Assembly: GCF_013372105.1 (NCBI RefSeq)
Contig: NZ_CP053825.1
Coordinates: 62,001 to 126,000, forward strand
Direction of reading: 5' to 3'
Source: Campylobacter armoricus
GTDB lineage: Bacteria; Campylobacterota; Campylobacteria; Campylobacterales; Campylobacteraceae
DNA: 64,000 nt
Below are positions 17,510-26,292 of this stretch, one piece after another (the stretch's first letter is position 1; the number at the start of each line of letters is the position of its first letter). The position numbers were made by a program, and so were the translations under genes. The notes below the pieces were generated by a model. That model was given only the letters and a program-made list of their open reading frames with translations, had not been told where the DNA came from and searched no databases.

Positions 17510-18336
17510 TGGAAAATAAGGCAAATTACATATTAATTGGGATTTTTGTTAGTGTATTATTTTTTATTAGTTTGTTTTTTATAGTTTGGTATGGTAATTT
17601 AAAAGATGAAAAATCTTTCAAATATTATGAAATTTTTATGGAAGAATCTGTTGCTGGACTTAGTGTAAAAGCACCTGTTAAGTTTTTAGGTGTTGATGTG
17701 GGAAGTGTTGAGCATATTGGTATTGATAATTTAAGTGATAAATTAAGAGTAAGAATTTTAGTAAAACTTGATTCTAATTTAGTGATAAAAACGGATACTT
17801 ATGCAAGTTTGCAAATTCAGGGTATAACAGGATTTAAATTCATTCAGCTTGCTGGAGGTAGTGAAGAAGCTGAGGTGTTAAAAACTACAAATGATACTTA
17901 TCCTATTATAAAATCAAAAGAAAGTTTTTTTGCTAGTATTGATAAACAAACAACTAATCTTTTAGATTTAATCACAAGTGCAAAAGAAAAATTAGAAAAT
18001 TTACTAAGTGAAAAAAACCTAAAAAATATAGAACTCACACTACAAAATTCTTCACAATTTTTTACATATTTAAACACTCAAACACCTTTTTTATTAGAAA
18101 ATTTAAACAATACTTCGCTCAAGATTTCTAAAAGCTCAAATGATTTATCATTATTTTTAAACCATGCAAATTCTGAATTAACAGAGTTAAGTAAAAGTAG
18201 AATACTTTTAAATGATAATTTGGATATTTTAAGAATTGTATTTTTAGATTTTTCACAATTGCTTGAAAAAATAAAACAAAACCCATCAAATTTAATTTAT
18301 AAAGATAAAAAAATTCAATATGCTCCAGGAGAATAA
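17509..18336 (+). CDS. MlaD-like MCE-domain protein
   Basis: The 275-residue protein has one N-terminal membrane anchor (about residues 6-27) and a periplasmic MCE domain (about 38-118, including VKFLGVDVGSVEHI and QGITGFKFIQL). A long helical tail follows. MCE rings form the lipid-conducting part of Mla complexes. It shares one base with the iamA stop (TAATG). The lipoprotein gene starts one base after its stop. Confidence 0.9.
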   Translation: MENKANYILIGIFVSVLFFISLFFIVWYGNLKDEKSFKYYEIFMEESVAGLSVKAPVKFLGVDVGSVEHIGIDNLSDKLRVRILVKLDSNLVIKTDTYASLQIQGITGFKFIQLAGGSEEAEVLKTTNDTYPIIKSKESFFASIDKQTTNLLDLITSAKEKLENLLSEKNLKNIELTLQNSSQFFTYLNTQTPFLLENLNNTSLKISKSSNDLSLFLNHANSELTELSKSRILLNDNLDILRIVFLDFSQLLEKIKQNPSNLIYKDKKIQYAPGE

Positions 18337-18337
18337 T

Positions 18338-18931
18338 ATGAGAATATTATATTTTATATTTATTGCTTTGTTTTTTAATGCATGTTCTTTAGTAAGTCCT
18401 AATCAAACTTTACCCGCAAATAAATATTTTGATATAACATTAGAAAAAAATACTTCATATAAATCAAAGCAAACAAATTCTACTATAATAGTTGCTTTAC
18501 CTAAAGGATTAACTTATACTAATGAAATTTTTTATAAAAAAGATGGTATTGTTAATGCTTATGCTTATCATTTTTGGAAAGAAAATCCTGCATTGATGAT
18601 AAAAACTTTTATGGAATTTCATTTACAAAATTTAGGAATTTTTAAAGCAGTTTTAAATCAAGATAGTTTGGCTAGTTCTGATTATGTTTTAGAAAGTAAA
18701 GTGGATATTTTGGAACAAAATTTTAGTGATGAAGTGCATTCAAAAATAAAATTTGGTATTAATTTAAATTTAGTCCAAATAAGCACAAAAAAACCCTTAG
18801 CAAATAAGTATTTTTACTATGAAAAAGAATTAAATAGTAACAATCCTCAACTTTTAATCCAAAAATATGATGAGATATTTATTTTATTTGCTGATGATAT
18901 GCAAAAATGGATAAGTAAAAATTTGGAATAA
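18338..18931 (+). CDS. ABC-transport auxiliary lipoprotein of the Mla/Iam operon
   Basis: The 197-residue product starts MRILYFIFIALFF and has the lipobox FNAC, so it is a lipoprotein, probably facing the periplasm. The body resembles the PqiC/ABC-type auxiliary lipoproteins (a beta-rich fold with ALPKGLTYTNEIFYKKDG). I choose the ATG at 18338 behind AGGAG instead of an in-frame ATG at 18320, because only this start puts the signal peptide at the N-terminus. It closes the four-gene transporter operon. Confidence 0.85.
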   Translation: MRILYFIFIALFFNACSLVSPNQTLPANKYFDITLEKNTSYKSKQTNSTIIVALPKGLTYTNEIFYKKDGIVNAYAYHFWKENPALMIKTFMEFHLQNLGIFKAVLNQDSLASSDYVLESKVDILEQNFSDEVHSKIKFGINLNLVQISTKKPLANKYFYYEKELNSNNPQLLIQKYDEIFILFADDMQKWISKNLE

Positions 18932-18940
18932 AAAATGCTT

Positions 18941-18966
18941 TTCCTTATCATAGCAATGATAAGGAA
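18941..18966 (+). promoter_or_regulatory. Perfect hairpin covering the ribosome-binding site of the gene at 18975
   Basis: TTCCTTATCAT (18941-18951) pairs with ATGATAAGGAA (18956-18966) through 11 perfect base pairs around AGCA. The second arm contains AAGGAA, the main part of the ribosome-binding site of the gene that starts at 18975. No T-run follows, so this does not look like a terminator for the upstream operon. It may hold translation in check until melted or displaced. Confidence 0.65.
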
Positions 18967-18974
18967 GGTGTATT

Positions 18975-19496
18975 ATGAGAGATGAATTAGAAATTCTACA
19001 AAAACACTTAGGACAAGCAGGTTCTAGCATAGATGGTGCCAATTTAAAACACCAAACGCAAAAATTTAGTGAAGATATTACTGATGCTAATGATTTTGTC
19101 GGTGCTTTGCAGATTTTAGATTCTTCGTTGAAAAAAATTTCAAAGCTTTTGGAAGATAAAAACTACGAAGATATTCAAGATAAAGTATTAATCGCAAGTG
19201 AGAGTTTGAAAATAGTAGATAATTGCTCGTTTTTAGGTAATGCTTTATTTGATAATGATTATAATATAAATGTGAATTCAAAGGTTTTTATTTTCGAAAT
19301 TTGTAATCCTTTAAAAATTTTAGAAACTAGTGATTATGAAGGTATGAAAGCCTATATAGAAGATAAAAGAGAAGAAATAGCTTCTATGCTTTCAGAACTT
19401 GCTGTAGCCATTGCTACATATAGTCCTAGTCAAAGTTTTGGTAGATCAAATTTTGACTATACGAATGATTTAGATTTTACTAAACTTTTTAAATAA
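18975..19496 (+). CDS. Hypothetical helical protein (Cj1650-like position)
   Basis: The 173-residue protein is acidic and mostly helical, without a signal peptide or membrane segment, and contains no catalytic motif that I recognise. It lies after the lipid transporter operon, as Cj1650 does in C. jejuni (from memory). Its ribosome-binding site AAGGAAGG lies largely in the hairpin at 18941-18966, so translation may be regulated by structure. A symmetrical terminator follows, shared with sodC. Confidence 0.75.
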   Translation: MRDELEILQKHLGQAGSSIDGANLKHQTQKFSEDITDANDFVGALQILDSSLKKISKLLEDKNYEDIQDKVLIASESLKIVDNCSFLGNALFDNDYNINVNSKVFIFEICNPLKILETSDYEGMKAYIEDKREEIASMLSELAVAIATYSPSQSFGRSNFDYTNDLDFTKLFK

Positions 19497-19522
19497 TACT
19501 AAAGGCTTAAAGCCTTTAGTAT
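19494..19522. terminator. Bidirectional terminator between 18975 gene and sodC
   Basis: AATACTAAAGGCTT pairs with the following AAGCCTTTAGTATT, giving a long perfect stem with a minimal loop. A/T runs on both sides let it serve both converging genes. It overlaps the last base of the sodC stop codon. Confidence 0.85.
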
Positions 19523-20061
19523 TATTTGATAACTCCACAAGCCATTCTAGCACCACCGCCACCAAGTGCTGCTGGATGATCGCTGTGATTATCTCCTCCA
19601 AAGTGAATCATTAAAGAATGGTTTTTCAATTCATCAAGAGTTTTGATTTTTGGTGCTAATACAGGGTTGATTGCTTTACCATCTTTTTCTACATAAAGTG
19701 GTGGTAAATCTCCTTTATGACCTTTATCATCCCATGGGCTTGAGTGTGCGTTTGTTTTTTCAGGATCCCAATGTCCTCCAGCTTTCAAACCCAAGCCTTT
19801 ATCGGTTGCTCCACAATCTGCATTTTCATGAATGTGAAAACCATGAATTCCACTTTCTAAGCCTTCAAGATTTGGATAAAATGCTATTCCATAAGGAGTT
19901 TGCACTGCTACTACTTCTCCTGCATTTTTGTTGGCATTTTTATCAAGAATTTCCATTTTTATGATTAAATGATCTTTTTGTGCCTTTGGATCAAAATTTT
20001 CCAAATTTGCTCCAAATAAAAAACTTGATAACAATAATGAGCCTAATATAATTTTTCCCAT
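19522..20061 (-). CDS. sodC: Periplasmic Cu/Zn superoxide dismutase
   Basis: SodC converts superoxide to peroxide and oxygen outside the cytoplasm. The 179-residue product has a signal peptide ([17 protein letters not shown]) and the metal-site motifs [24 protein letters not shown] and [11 protein letters not shown], ending in [12 protein letters not shown] with the second disulfide Cys. The ATG is preceded by AGGAG. It forms a single gene divergent from the AraC regulator. I do not recall sodC in C. jejuni NCTC 11168, so it is a lineage marker, possibly acquired. Confidence 0.95.
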   Translation of the reverse strand: MGKIILGSLLLSSFLFGANLENFDPKAQKDHLIIKMEILDKNANKNAGEVVAVQTPYGIAFYPNLEGLESGIHGFHIHENADCGATDKGLGLKAGGHWDPEKTNAHSSPWDDKGHKGDLPPLYVEKDGKAINPVLAPKIKTLDELKNHSLMIHFGGDNHSDHPAALGGGGARMACGVIK

Positions 20062-20175
20062 TTTCTCTCCTTATTATTAAAAATTATTTTATTGTAACAT
20101 ATATTATTAGTTAAAAATTATTTTTTGTTATTAATTATAAAGTATAATAATCAAAAAACTTATAAAAAGATATTT

Positions 20176-21063
20176 ATGTTAATATTTCCAAATGATTTGA
20201 AAAAAATTAGTAATAATGTTTTATTTACTCAGTTATTTTCGCTTTGTTATTATCAAAAAAATTCATCAATAACTACAAATCAAGAAGTATTGTTTAATGA
20301 TTATGCTTTGGTTTTGATTTTAAAAGGAAGCAAAAAAATTTATTCTATAGATAATCAATTTATTATAGATAAAGATGAAATTGTATTTTTTTCAAAAAAT
20401 TCTTTTTCTATAAGAGATTATGTAAATGATGATAATATTTACAAATCCATTATTTTATGTTTTAAAGAAAGCATTTTGGTAGAATTAATTTTTAAATATA
20501 AAGAGATAATTTTTAAATTAGATTCCTTGAAAAACAATAAAAATCTTTTTAAATTAAAAACTGATTTGATTACCAAAAGCATATTTGAATCTTTTATTCC
20601 TTGTATTAATTTTTCTCATAAAAATAATGAAAACTTGTTGAGATTGAAATTTGAGGAATTATTTTTATCTTTATTGTATAGCGAAGACAATATGGAATTT
20701 TTATCATTTTTAAAAACTATTTTGGGTGGGTTTAAATTGGAGTTATATAAAATGTTTGCGTATTGTCAAAATGATTTTGAAAATGTAGCTTCTATGGCTA
20801 AATTTAGTAAAATGGATATAGCAAGTTTTAGCCGTAATTTTAAACAAAGTTTTGGAATCAGTGCTAAAGAATGGCTTGATAATAAGCGTTTTGAAAAGGC
20901 TAAATTTTTACTTGAATTTTCTACAAAAAATATCACTCAAATTTGCACCGAATTAGGATTTAATTCACCAGCGTGGTTTATAGCAAGATATAAAAAAAGA
21001 TATGGTATAACTCCAAAACAAGAGCAAAAATCAAAAAACTTATATTTTTTATCTTATAAATGA
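20176..21063 (+). CDS. AraC-family transcriptional regulator
   Basis: The C-terminal 100 residues hold the double helix-turn-helix of AraC/XylS proteins: NVASMAKFSKMDIASFSRNFKQ as the first and ITQICTELGFNSPAWFIARYKKRYG as the second, with the usual FGISAKEWL linker. The N-terminal domain is poorly conserved and its ligand unknown. I place the start at the ATG at 20176; a TTG at 20125 would add 17 basic residues. It stands between sodC (divergent) and a periplasmic propeller gene (52 bases downstream), either of which could be its target. Confidence 0.85.
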   Translation: MLIFPNDLKKISNNVLFTQLFSLCYYQKNSSITTNQEVLFNDYALVLILKGSKKIYSIDNQFIIDKDEIVFFSKNSFSIRDYVNDDNIYKSIILCFKESILVELIFKYKEIIFKLDSLKNNKNLFKLKTDLITKSIFESFIPCINFSHKNNENLLRLKFEELFLSLLYSEDNMEFLSFLKTILGGFKLELYKMFAYCQNDFENVASMAKFSKMDIASFSRNFKQSFGISAKEWLDNKRFEKAKFLLEFSTKNITQICTELGFNSPAWFIARYKKRYGITPKQEQKSKNLYFLSYK

Positions 21064-21115
21064 TAGATTTATATTTTAAAATTTATTACAATTTGTAAAA
21101 AAAGAAAGGATAATT

Positions 21116-21952
21116 ATGAAAAAAAGTATTTTAGCGTTATCAATTTTTGCATTTTGTAGTGCAAATGCTTTGGATATTCAAGAATTTAAAGGTTTTTCTC
21201 ATCCAGAGAGTGTATATGTAGATGGGAATTTTGTTTATCTATCTAATGTAGGAAAGGAATTAGCTCCATTAAATAAAGATAATGATGGGTTTATTTCAAA
21301 ATTAGATAAAAATGGAAAGGTTATAGAATTAGGATTTATTAAAAATCTTAATGCTCCAAAAGGAATGTCTAAAATAGGTGATATTTTATATGTAGTGGAT
21401 ATTGATATAGTGTATGGCTTTAATGTAAAAAATAAAAAAGAAGTATTTAAACTTCCTATAAAAAATGCAGTTTTTTTAAATGATATTGCAGTGTTAAATG
21501 AAGATATTTTATTAATAAGTGATACAGGTACTGGATATATCCATAAGGTATTTTTAAAAGACAAAAAGTATGAAAATTTTATACATTTAGATCCAAAATA
21601 TGGTGGTCCTAATGGCTTGTTGTTAGATAAAAACACTTTATTTGTGGCAGGGTATGATCCAAGTGATAAGTTAGGTGGTAAAATCATCAGCATTGATTTA
21701 GATACAAATAAAATTCAAGAATTAAGTCAAAAAATAGAGCAGTTTGATGGTATAGTATTTGATAAAAATAAAAATATCTTAGTGTCAAGTTGGGGTAGAG
21801 ATTTACAAGGGTATATTTATTCTTTAAAAGATGGCAAGGAAACTAAACTTGATTTAGATTCTATAAAAGGTCCTGCAGATATGTTTTTTGATGGTGAGTA
21901 TTTGTGGATTCCAAAAATGGCGGAAAATGCTTTAATAAAAATAAAATTATAA
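21116..21952 (+). CDS. Periplasmic beta-propeller (SMP-30/NHL-like) protein
   Basis: The 278-residue product begins with a signal peptide (MKKSILALSIFAFCSANA). The body shows repeated blades of the form G-hydrophobic-D-(x)n-G, for example HPESVYVDGNFVYLSNVG, LNDIAVLNEDILLISDTGTGYI and GPADMFFDGEYLWIPKMAENAL, as in six-bladed SMP-30/gluconolactonase-type proteins. Metal ligands cannot be fixed by eye. An AAAGAAAGGA site precedes the ATG. It follows the AraC regulator in the same direction and ends at a strong terminator. Confidence 0.75.
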   Translation: MKKSILALSIFAFCSANALDIQEFKGFSHPESVYVDGNFVYLSNVGKELAPLNKDNDGFISKLDKNGKVIELGFIKNLNAPKGMSKIGDILYVVDIDIVYGFNVKNKKEVFKLPIKNAVFLNDIAVLNEDILLISDTGTGYIHKVFLKDKKYENFIHLDPKYGGPNGLLLDKNTLFVAGYDPSDKLGGKIISIDLDTNKIQELSQKIEQFDGIVFDKNKNILVSSWGRDLQGYIYSLKDGKETKLDLDSIKGPADMFFDGEYLWIPKMAENALIKIKL

Positions 21953-21953
21953 G

Positions 21954-21981
21954 GACTTTTAAGCCTTTAGGCTTAAAAGTC
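21954..21981. terminator. Bidirectional terminator at 21.96 kb
   Basis: GACTTTTAAGCC (21954-21965), loop TTTA, GGCTTAAAAGTC (21970-21981): a 12-bp perfect stem that ends the propeller gene and overlaps the last codons (LFDF) of the convergent zinc-ribbon gene. Confidence 0.85.
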
Positions 21982-22236
21982 AAACAACTCTCCTAGCCAA
22001 CTTTCTTTTTTCTTATGTTTATAGCCATTATTATGATTATAGTTTGGTTGGCTATAGCTTTGATGGCTATAGCTTTGTTGAGTGCTTTGAGTATTTTGAG
22101 TAGCATTTCTTTCTATAATTTTATCAAGTTCGCCACGATCAAGCCAAACTCCACGACATTTTGGGCAATAATCAATCTCAACACCATTTCTTTCACTCAT
22201 CATTAAAGCAGTATTTTCACAAACTGGACAATTCAT
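21973..22236 (-). CDS. Zinc-ribbon (TFIIB-type) small protein
   Basis: The 87-residue protein opens with MNCPVCEN and continues to YCPKCRGVWLDRGELDKII, four Cys in two CxxC pairs plus the WLDRGEL helix that defines the bacterial zf-TFIIB family. A Gln/Ser/Tyr-rich tail with SHQSYSQPNYNHNNGY leads to a basic KHKKKESW end. The function in bacteria is unknown. I start at the ATG at 22236, behind AAAAGGAAAAAG, so that the first CxxC follows at once. Confidence 0.85.
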   Translation of the reverse strand: MNCPVCENTALMMSERNGVEIDYCPKCRGVWLDRGELDKIIERNATQNTQSTQQSYSHQSYSQPNYNHNNGYKHKKKESWLGELFDF

Positions 22237-22286
22237 CTTTTTCCTTTTATTAAAAAATTTTATAAAGTATATAGATTTAAGGTAAA

Positions 22287-22976
22287 TTATGAGTTTAAAT
22301 TCCAATCAATTATATCTTTATGCATAAAAGTTAAAATGTCGTTGGTTTTAGAAAAATGTTTGCAACCCAAAAAAGCATTTCTTGCTAAAGGGGAAGGATG
22401 TGCTGCTTCTAAAACATAATGTTTTCTTGTGTCAATTAGATTTTTTTTATTTTTTGCATAAGTTCCCCAAAGTAAAAATATTAAACCTTCTTTTTCTTGA
22501 CTTAGTTTTGAAATGACCGCATCTGTGAAATTTTGCCATCCAAAATTTGCATGGGAGGCAGGTTTGTTAGCTTCCACACTCAAAATAGAATTTAAGAGTA
22601 AAACCCCTTGTTTTGCCCATTTGCTAAGATCTCCATGTTTTGCTATAGGGATATTTAAATCTTGTTGTAATTCTTTATAGATATTTAGTAAAGATGGTGG
22701 GATTTTAACCCCTATAGGCACACTAAAGCTAAGTCCCATAGCTTGGTTTGGGTTATGGTAAGGATCTTGACCTAAAATTATAATTTTTAAATCTTTTAAA
22801 GGAGTAAGGTTAAAAGCATTAAAAATTAAATTCGCTGGCGGGTATATGGTTTTGCCTTCATTTAAAGTTTTGATATATTTGACTTTTATGTCTAAAAAAT
22901 ATGATTTTAAAAATTCATCTTTTAAAAATTCTTTCCAATTATCATTGATTTTTATTTTTTCTAAAACAATTTCCAT
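22287..22976 (-). CDS. ung: Uracil-DNA glycosylase
   Basis: Ung removes uracil from DNA to start base-excision repair. The 229-residue protein contains the water-activating loop GQDPYHNPNQAMGLSFSV with catalytic Asp71 and the DNA-intercalation loop AAHPSPLA with the second catalytic His, plus the uracil-binding LLLNSILSV. Family length is normal. The start at 22976 has AAGGA upstream; an ATG at 22991 lacks one. It lies downstream of the sensor kinase, whose stop is 9 bases upstream of this start, so it may be co-transcribed. Confidence 0.96.
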   Translation of the reverse strand: MEIVLEKIKINDNWKEFLKDEFLKSYFLDIKVKYIKTLNEGKTIYPPANLIFNAFNLTPLKDLKIIILGQDPYHNPNQAMGLSFSVPIGVKIPPSLLNIYKELQQDLNIPIAKHGDLSKWAKQGVLLLNSILSVEANKPASHANFGWQNFTDAVISKLSQEKEGLIFLLWGTYAKNKKNLIDTRKHYVLEAAHPSPLARNAFLGCKHFSKTNDILTFMHKDIIDWNLNS

Positions 22977-22984
22977 ATATATCC

Positions 22985-24292
22985 TTACCAAGAAAGTATA
23001 AATTCGCTTCCTTTATCTTTCTCGCTTAGTATTTTAATGTTTATATTATTTTTATCTGCTATTTTTTTTACCAAATTTAAGCCTATACCAAAGCCACCTT
23101 GATCTTGATTAAAACGCTTATAGCGAGTAAAGATTTGGGCAATTTCTTTTTGACTCATTCCCTGACCTTCATCTTTAATACTTAGTGTTTTTTTATCTAA
23201 TGTAATAGATATTTTTTTAAAAGCACTAGTATATTTTATAGCATTACTTAAAAGATTATCAAGCAATATTTGAATTTCTTCTTTATTAGCATAAAAAAAT
23301 TGCTCTGAAAGATTTTTTTCTAAAATAAGATTTTTTTGTGTAATTAAAATTTCAAAGTATTCTAACCTTTGCTCAATTAATTCTTTTAAATCAATATTTG
23401 CTTTAATGTTGTCTTTTTGTATAAAAAAATTTAAGGCTATAAGATTTTGATAAATATGGTTTAAATTTTTGCTAGCTAATTTAATGTGATTTAATTTTTT
23501 TATGTTGCTTTGGTTTAAATTTGTATCATCAAATTTTTTTACACTAGCTAATATTACACTTAGTGGTGTGTTTATTTCATGAGTTGTATCTTTGATAAAA
23601 TCATTTAATGTATTAAATTGTTCTTTTATATTTTTAAAAACAAGCAGTATTAATACATAAGCAATAAATGCAAGTAGAATAATGCAAATAAGAGCATAAA
23701 AAATCGTTTTTAATTTTAATTTCCATAGTTCGTTGGAAAAATCATTAATATTAATATTGTTATAGTTATCTTTGCTATATTGTTCTTTTTGAAAACCAAG
23801 ATCATCTGTTTCTATGATAATATGAATATTTTTATGTCTTAAAAATTTAAAATAATGTCTAGGTTTTTTTATGTCATTACTATCTATATAAGCATCAAGA
23901 TTTCGAACTCTTAGAAAATCTATAAATAATTTTTGATTTTTAGTATAAATAAAATCATTTTTTTTTAGTTGGTTTAAGATTCCAAAAGCATCAAAAGAAA
24001 GATTGCTAAATATGGTTTTATTATCTATGATAATAGCAAATGAAGTATTAAGTTTGTTAGAAATATCAGCAAAGTTGATTTTTTCTAGCGGAATTTGATT
24101 ATGTCTTGATTCTATGATATTTTGTAAAATATAATTATGATGAGTGTATATATGTGTGAGTTGATTTAAGCGAATATAGCTTGCTTCTTTTTGATAAAAA
24201 GTTACAAAAAATATGGTTAGAAAAAAACTACTAGTGATGATATAAAGTGCTAGAATTTTGAAAATAGTATTATTAAAATTTTCACTTTTCAT
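22985..24292 (-). CDS. Sensor histidine kinase
   Basis: The 435-residue membrane kinase has two membrane segments (about 12-32 and 196-219) enclosing a 160-residue periplasmic sensor domain. The phosphoacceptor is His238 in DTTHEINTPLSV, then come the N box NLLSNAIKYT, G1 DEGQGMS and G2 GGFGIGLNLV. It overlaps the response regulator gene by 11 bases, so the two form a pair. The domain order resembles C. jejuni DccS, but orthology cannot be settled by eye. Confidence 0.92.
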   Translation of the reverse strand: MKSENFNNTIFKILALYIITSSFFLTIFFVTFYQKEASYIRLNQLTHIYTHHNYILQNIIESRHNQIPLEKINFADISNKLNTSFAIIIDNKTIFSNLSFDAFGILNQLKKNDFIYTKNQKLFIDFLRVRNLDAYIDSNDIKKPRHYFKFLRHKNIHIIIETDDLGFQKEQYSKDNYNNININDFSNELWKLKLKTIFYALICIILLAFIAYVLILLVFKNIKEQFNTLNDFIKDTTHEINTPLSVILASVKKFDDTNLNQSNIKKLNHIKLASKNLNHIYQNLIALNFFIQKDNIKANIDLKELIEQRLEYFEILITQKNLILEKNLSEQFFYANKEEIQILLDNLLSNAIKYTSAFKKISITLDKKTLSIKDEGQGMSQKEIAQIFTRYKRFNQDQGGFGIGLNLVKKIADKNNINIKILSEKDKGSEFILSW

Positions 24293-24968
24293 CTTCTAGC
24301 CTAACAGCATAACCTATATTTCTTTGATTAGCGATAATATCTTTCCCTAAAATTTTTCTTAGATTTTTTATATAAACTCTAAGACTCATAATGGTTGGTT
24401 CTTCATCAAAAGTCCAAATTTCATCAAAAATTTTCTCAAGGCTTACAAAATGAGGACGATTTTTTAAAAGTAACGCTAAAAGATCTTTTTCTTTATTTGT
24501 TAAATCAATAATTTTTTTATTTTGATAAAGAGTTTTATTAATAGGATCAAAAGAAATATTTTTTGAAGAATTTAGCGAAATTAATTCTTCTTTTTGATGG
24601 TTAAAATTTCTTTTTATAATATTTTTAACTCGTATAATCAGCTCGTCTATGTCAAATGGCTTTTTAATATAATCATCACAACCTACTAAAAATCCTTGTT
24701 TTACATCATCAAGCATAGATAAAGAAGTTAAAAATATAGCAGGAGTGCTTTTTGCACTTTCTCTTAGTTCCTTTAAGACTTCAAAACCATTTCCTTTTGG
24801 AACTTTTACATCAAAAATCCAAAGATCAAAATTTTTTTCATATGCTTTTTCTAAAGTTTCTTGTGCATCATACACACAAGAAACTTCAAAACCTTCATCT
24901 TCTAAGGCATCTTTGATGATTTCATTTAAACTTAAATCATCTTCTAAAAGTAAAATTCTAGCAGACAT
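24282..24968 (-). CDS. OmpR-family response regulator
   Basis: The 228-residue protein has a receiver domain (acidic LEDD at 8-11, phosphorylation site Asp53 in WIFDVKVPKG, switch Lys in YIKKPF) and a C-terminal winged helix (about 135-228, with DLTNKEKDLLALLLKN and MSLRVYIKNLRKIL). It is the partner of the overlapping kinase. The gene for a small secreted protein ends upstream, with its stop one base from this start, so all three form one operon. Confidence 0.93.
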   Translation of the reverse strand: MSARILLLEDDLSLNEIIKDALEDEGFEVSCVYDAQETLEKAYEKNFDLWIFDVKVPKGNGFEVLKELRESAKSTPAIFLTSLSMLDDVKQGFLVGCDDYIKKPFDIDELIIRVKNIIKRNFNHQKEELISLNSSKNISFDPINKTLYQNKKIIDLTNKEKDLLALLLKNRPHFVSLEKIFDEIWTFDEEPTIMSLRVYIKNLRKILGKDIIANQRNIGYAVRLEDEK

Positions 24969-24969
24969 T

Positions 24970-25389
24970 TTACCTCATTGGGCAATCATATGGTTGTGTT
25001 TGAGAGTGATATCCTCTATGATGCATACCTTTAGAATAGCCTCTATGGTGTAGATTAAGCTCTCTTATTTCTTTGCCATTCATTTTATCGGTTATATTTT
25101 GCATATTTTGTTGTACAATAACTCTTCTTTGACTTCTTTCTTGCGGAGTTAATTTAGAAACATTTTCTCTTAGGTTGTTTCTAAATTGGTAATGATATTC
25201 TTGAGCGTCATTGTATTTCATTTCATTCATTCTCTTACGCATTTCTATCATTAAATCTGCTTGATCTTGTGCTGAAACACTTTTTGCTAGATTTAAAATC
25301 TCATCATTGCTTTTTTTTGAAAAATCAGCACCTAAAGCTAAAGTAGCAGCCAAAGAACTTATGATAAATAAACTTATAGTTTTTTTCAT
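24970..25389 (-). CDS. Small secreted protein (DUF1104-like)
   Basis: The 139-residue product has a signal peptide (MKKTISLFIISSLAATLALG) and a helical body rich in Met, Arg and Gln (ADLMIEMRKRMNEM, LTPQERSQRRV) that resembles DUF1104 and, loosely, Spy/CpxP periplasmic sensors. The C-terminus is rich in His, Gly and Tyr (HHRGYSKGMHHRGYHS), which suggests metal binding. It leads the operon with the two-component system; an auxiliary sensor or target of that system is an inference. Confidence 0.8.
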   Translation of the reverse strand: MKKTISLFIISSLAATLALGADFSKKSNDEILNLAKSVSAQDQADLMIEMRKRMNEMKYNDAQEYHYQFRNNLRENVSKLTPQERSQRRVIVQQNMQNITDKMNGKEIRELNLHHRGYSKGMHHRGYHSQTQPYDCPMR

Positions 25390-25452
25390 TTTTTCTCCTT
25401 TAAATAAATGATAAGGAATTATAAAGCTTCAAAATAAAGCAAAAATGAAATT

Positions 25453-26205
25453 TTATTGACATTCAAAAATTATATCAGCTTTTAAAATTTGCCTTTCATT
25501 TTTAACAATAGGCAAAACAACTCTATCTGCTGCTACAGCTAAATTCGAACTAAAAAATTTTGCATTGTTTCCATCAAAATAAATATTTTTTATTTTGCAA
25601 GTTTTTGCTAATACTTTAGAGTAGTGTTGTGCTTTTTCATCTGCTTTATTTAATGCTAAATCATAGAGAATTTCTTTATTGTTTTCTAAAGTAACTTCGT
25701 CAAAACTTGCTTGTAATGCTTTGGTATTAAAAGTAATTAAAGTGTTTGTTGAAGCAATATTTTCTATATCTTTAAGCAATTGTTCATATTTTTTACTTTG
25801 ATCTTGTGAAAATTGACAAGTAAAATTAGAATATAATTTATAACCATTAAGAACTTTTTGTCCTTGGTAGTAATTATAGTTTGGTTGTAGTGTATAACTA
25901 CCACCTTTGCAAAAATCCTCTTTTGATATACGCTCTGAAATTTCTTTAAATGTTTTAGCTATTTGATTTTTTTCTTCTTGCGAGATTGTAGTTTTTTCAC
26001 TAAGCTCATCACTAGCACTAAAATCTAATATAGCATTGTAAATATTTGGAGTAAGTTCATTAAAAACTTCTATGCTTCTTGAGAATTCAAACCCTTGCTT
26101 TTGATTTTTTAAACCTAGAAATTCGGTATTAAAAATAACGCCTAATATAAATAAAAACAAACATAACAGACCTAATCCTAGTCCTTTTAAAAAACTTTTC
26201 ATCAT
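25453..26205 (-). CDS. SIMPL-domain (DUF541) protein
   Basis: The 250-residue protein has an N-terminal hydrophobic segment (FLKGLGLGLLCLFLFILGVIF, so a signal anchor) followed by a SIMPL fold: FEFSRSIEVFNELTPNIYN, a central LNGYKLYSNFTCQFS strand and a C-terminal KADIIFECQ. SIMPL/oxidative-stress-defence proteins are periplasmic, of unclear biochemistry. The start at 26205 follows AAGGAAAC. It is divergent from mutY with an 87-base gap that must hold both promoters. Confidence 0.8.
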   Translation of the reverse strand: MMKSFLKGLGLGLLCLFLFILGVIFNTEFLGLKNQKQGFEFSRSIEVFNELTPNIYNAILDFSASDELSEKTTISQEEKNQIAKTFKEISERISKEDFCKGGSYTLQPNYNYYQGQKVLNGYKLYSNFTCQFSQDQSKKYEQLLKDIENIASTNTLITFNTKALQASFDEVTLENNKEILYDLALNKADEKAQHYSKVLAKTCKIKNIYFDGNNAKFFSSNLAVAADRVVLPIVKNERQILKADIIFECQ

Positions 26206-26292
26206 TGTTTCCTTTTTAAAATATTTTTTTAATTTTAGCACAAAGCTTTTAAGAATTGATTGTATAATTTTTCAAAAAATAAAGACAGGCTA

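Noticed and set aside
18932-18974. Terminator for the lipid-transport operon
   Set aside because: The hairpin lacks a T-run on this strand and contains the next ribosome-binding site, so a translational role was preferred.
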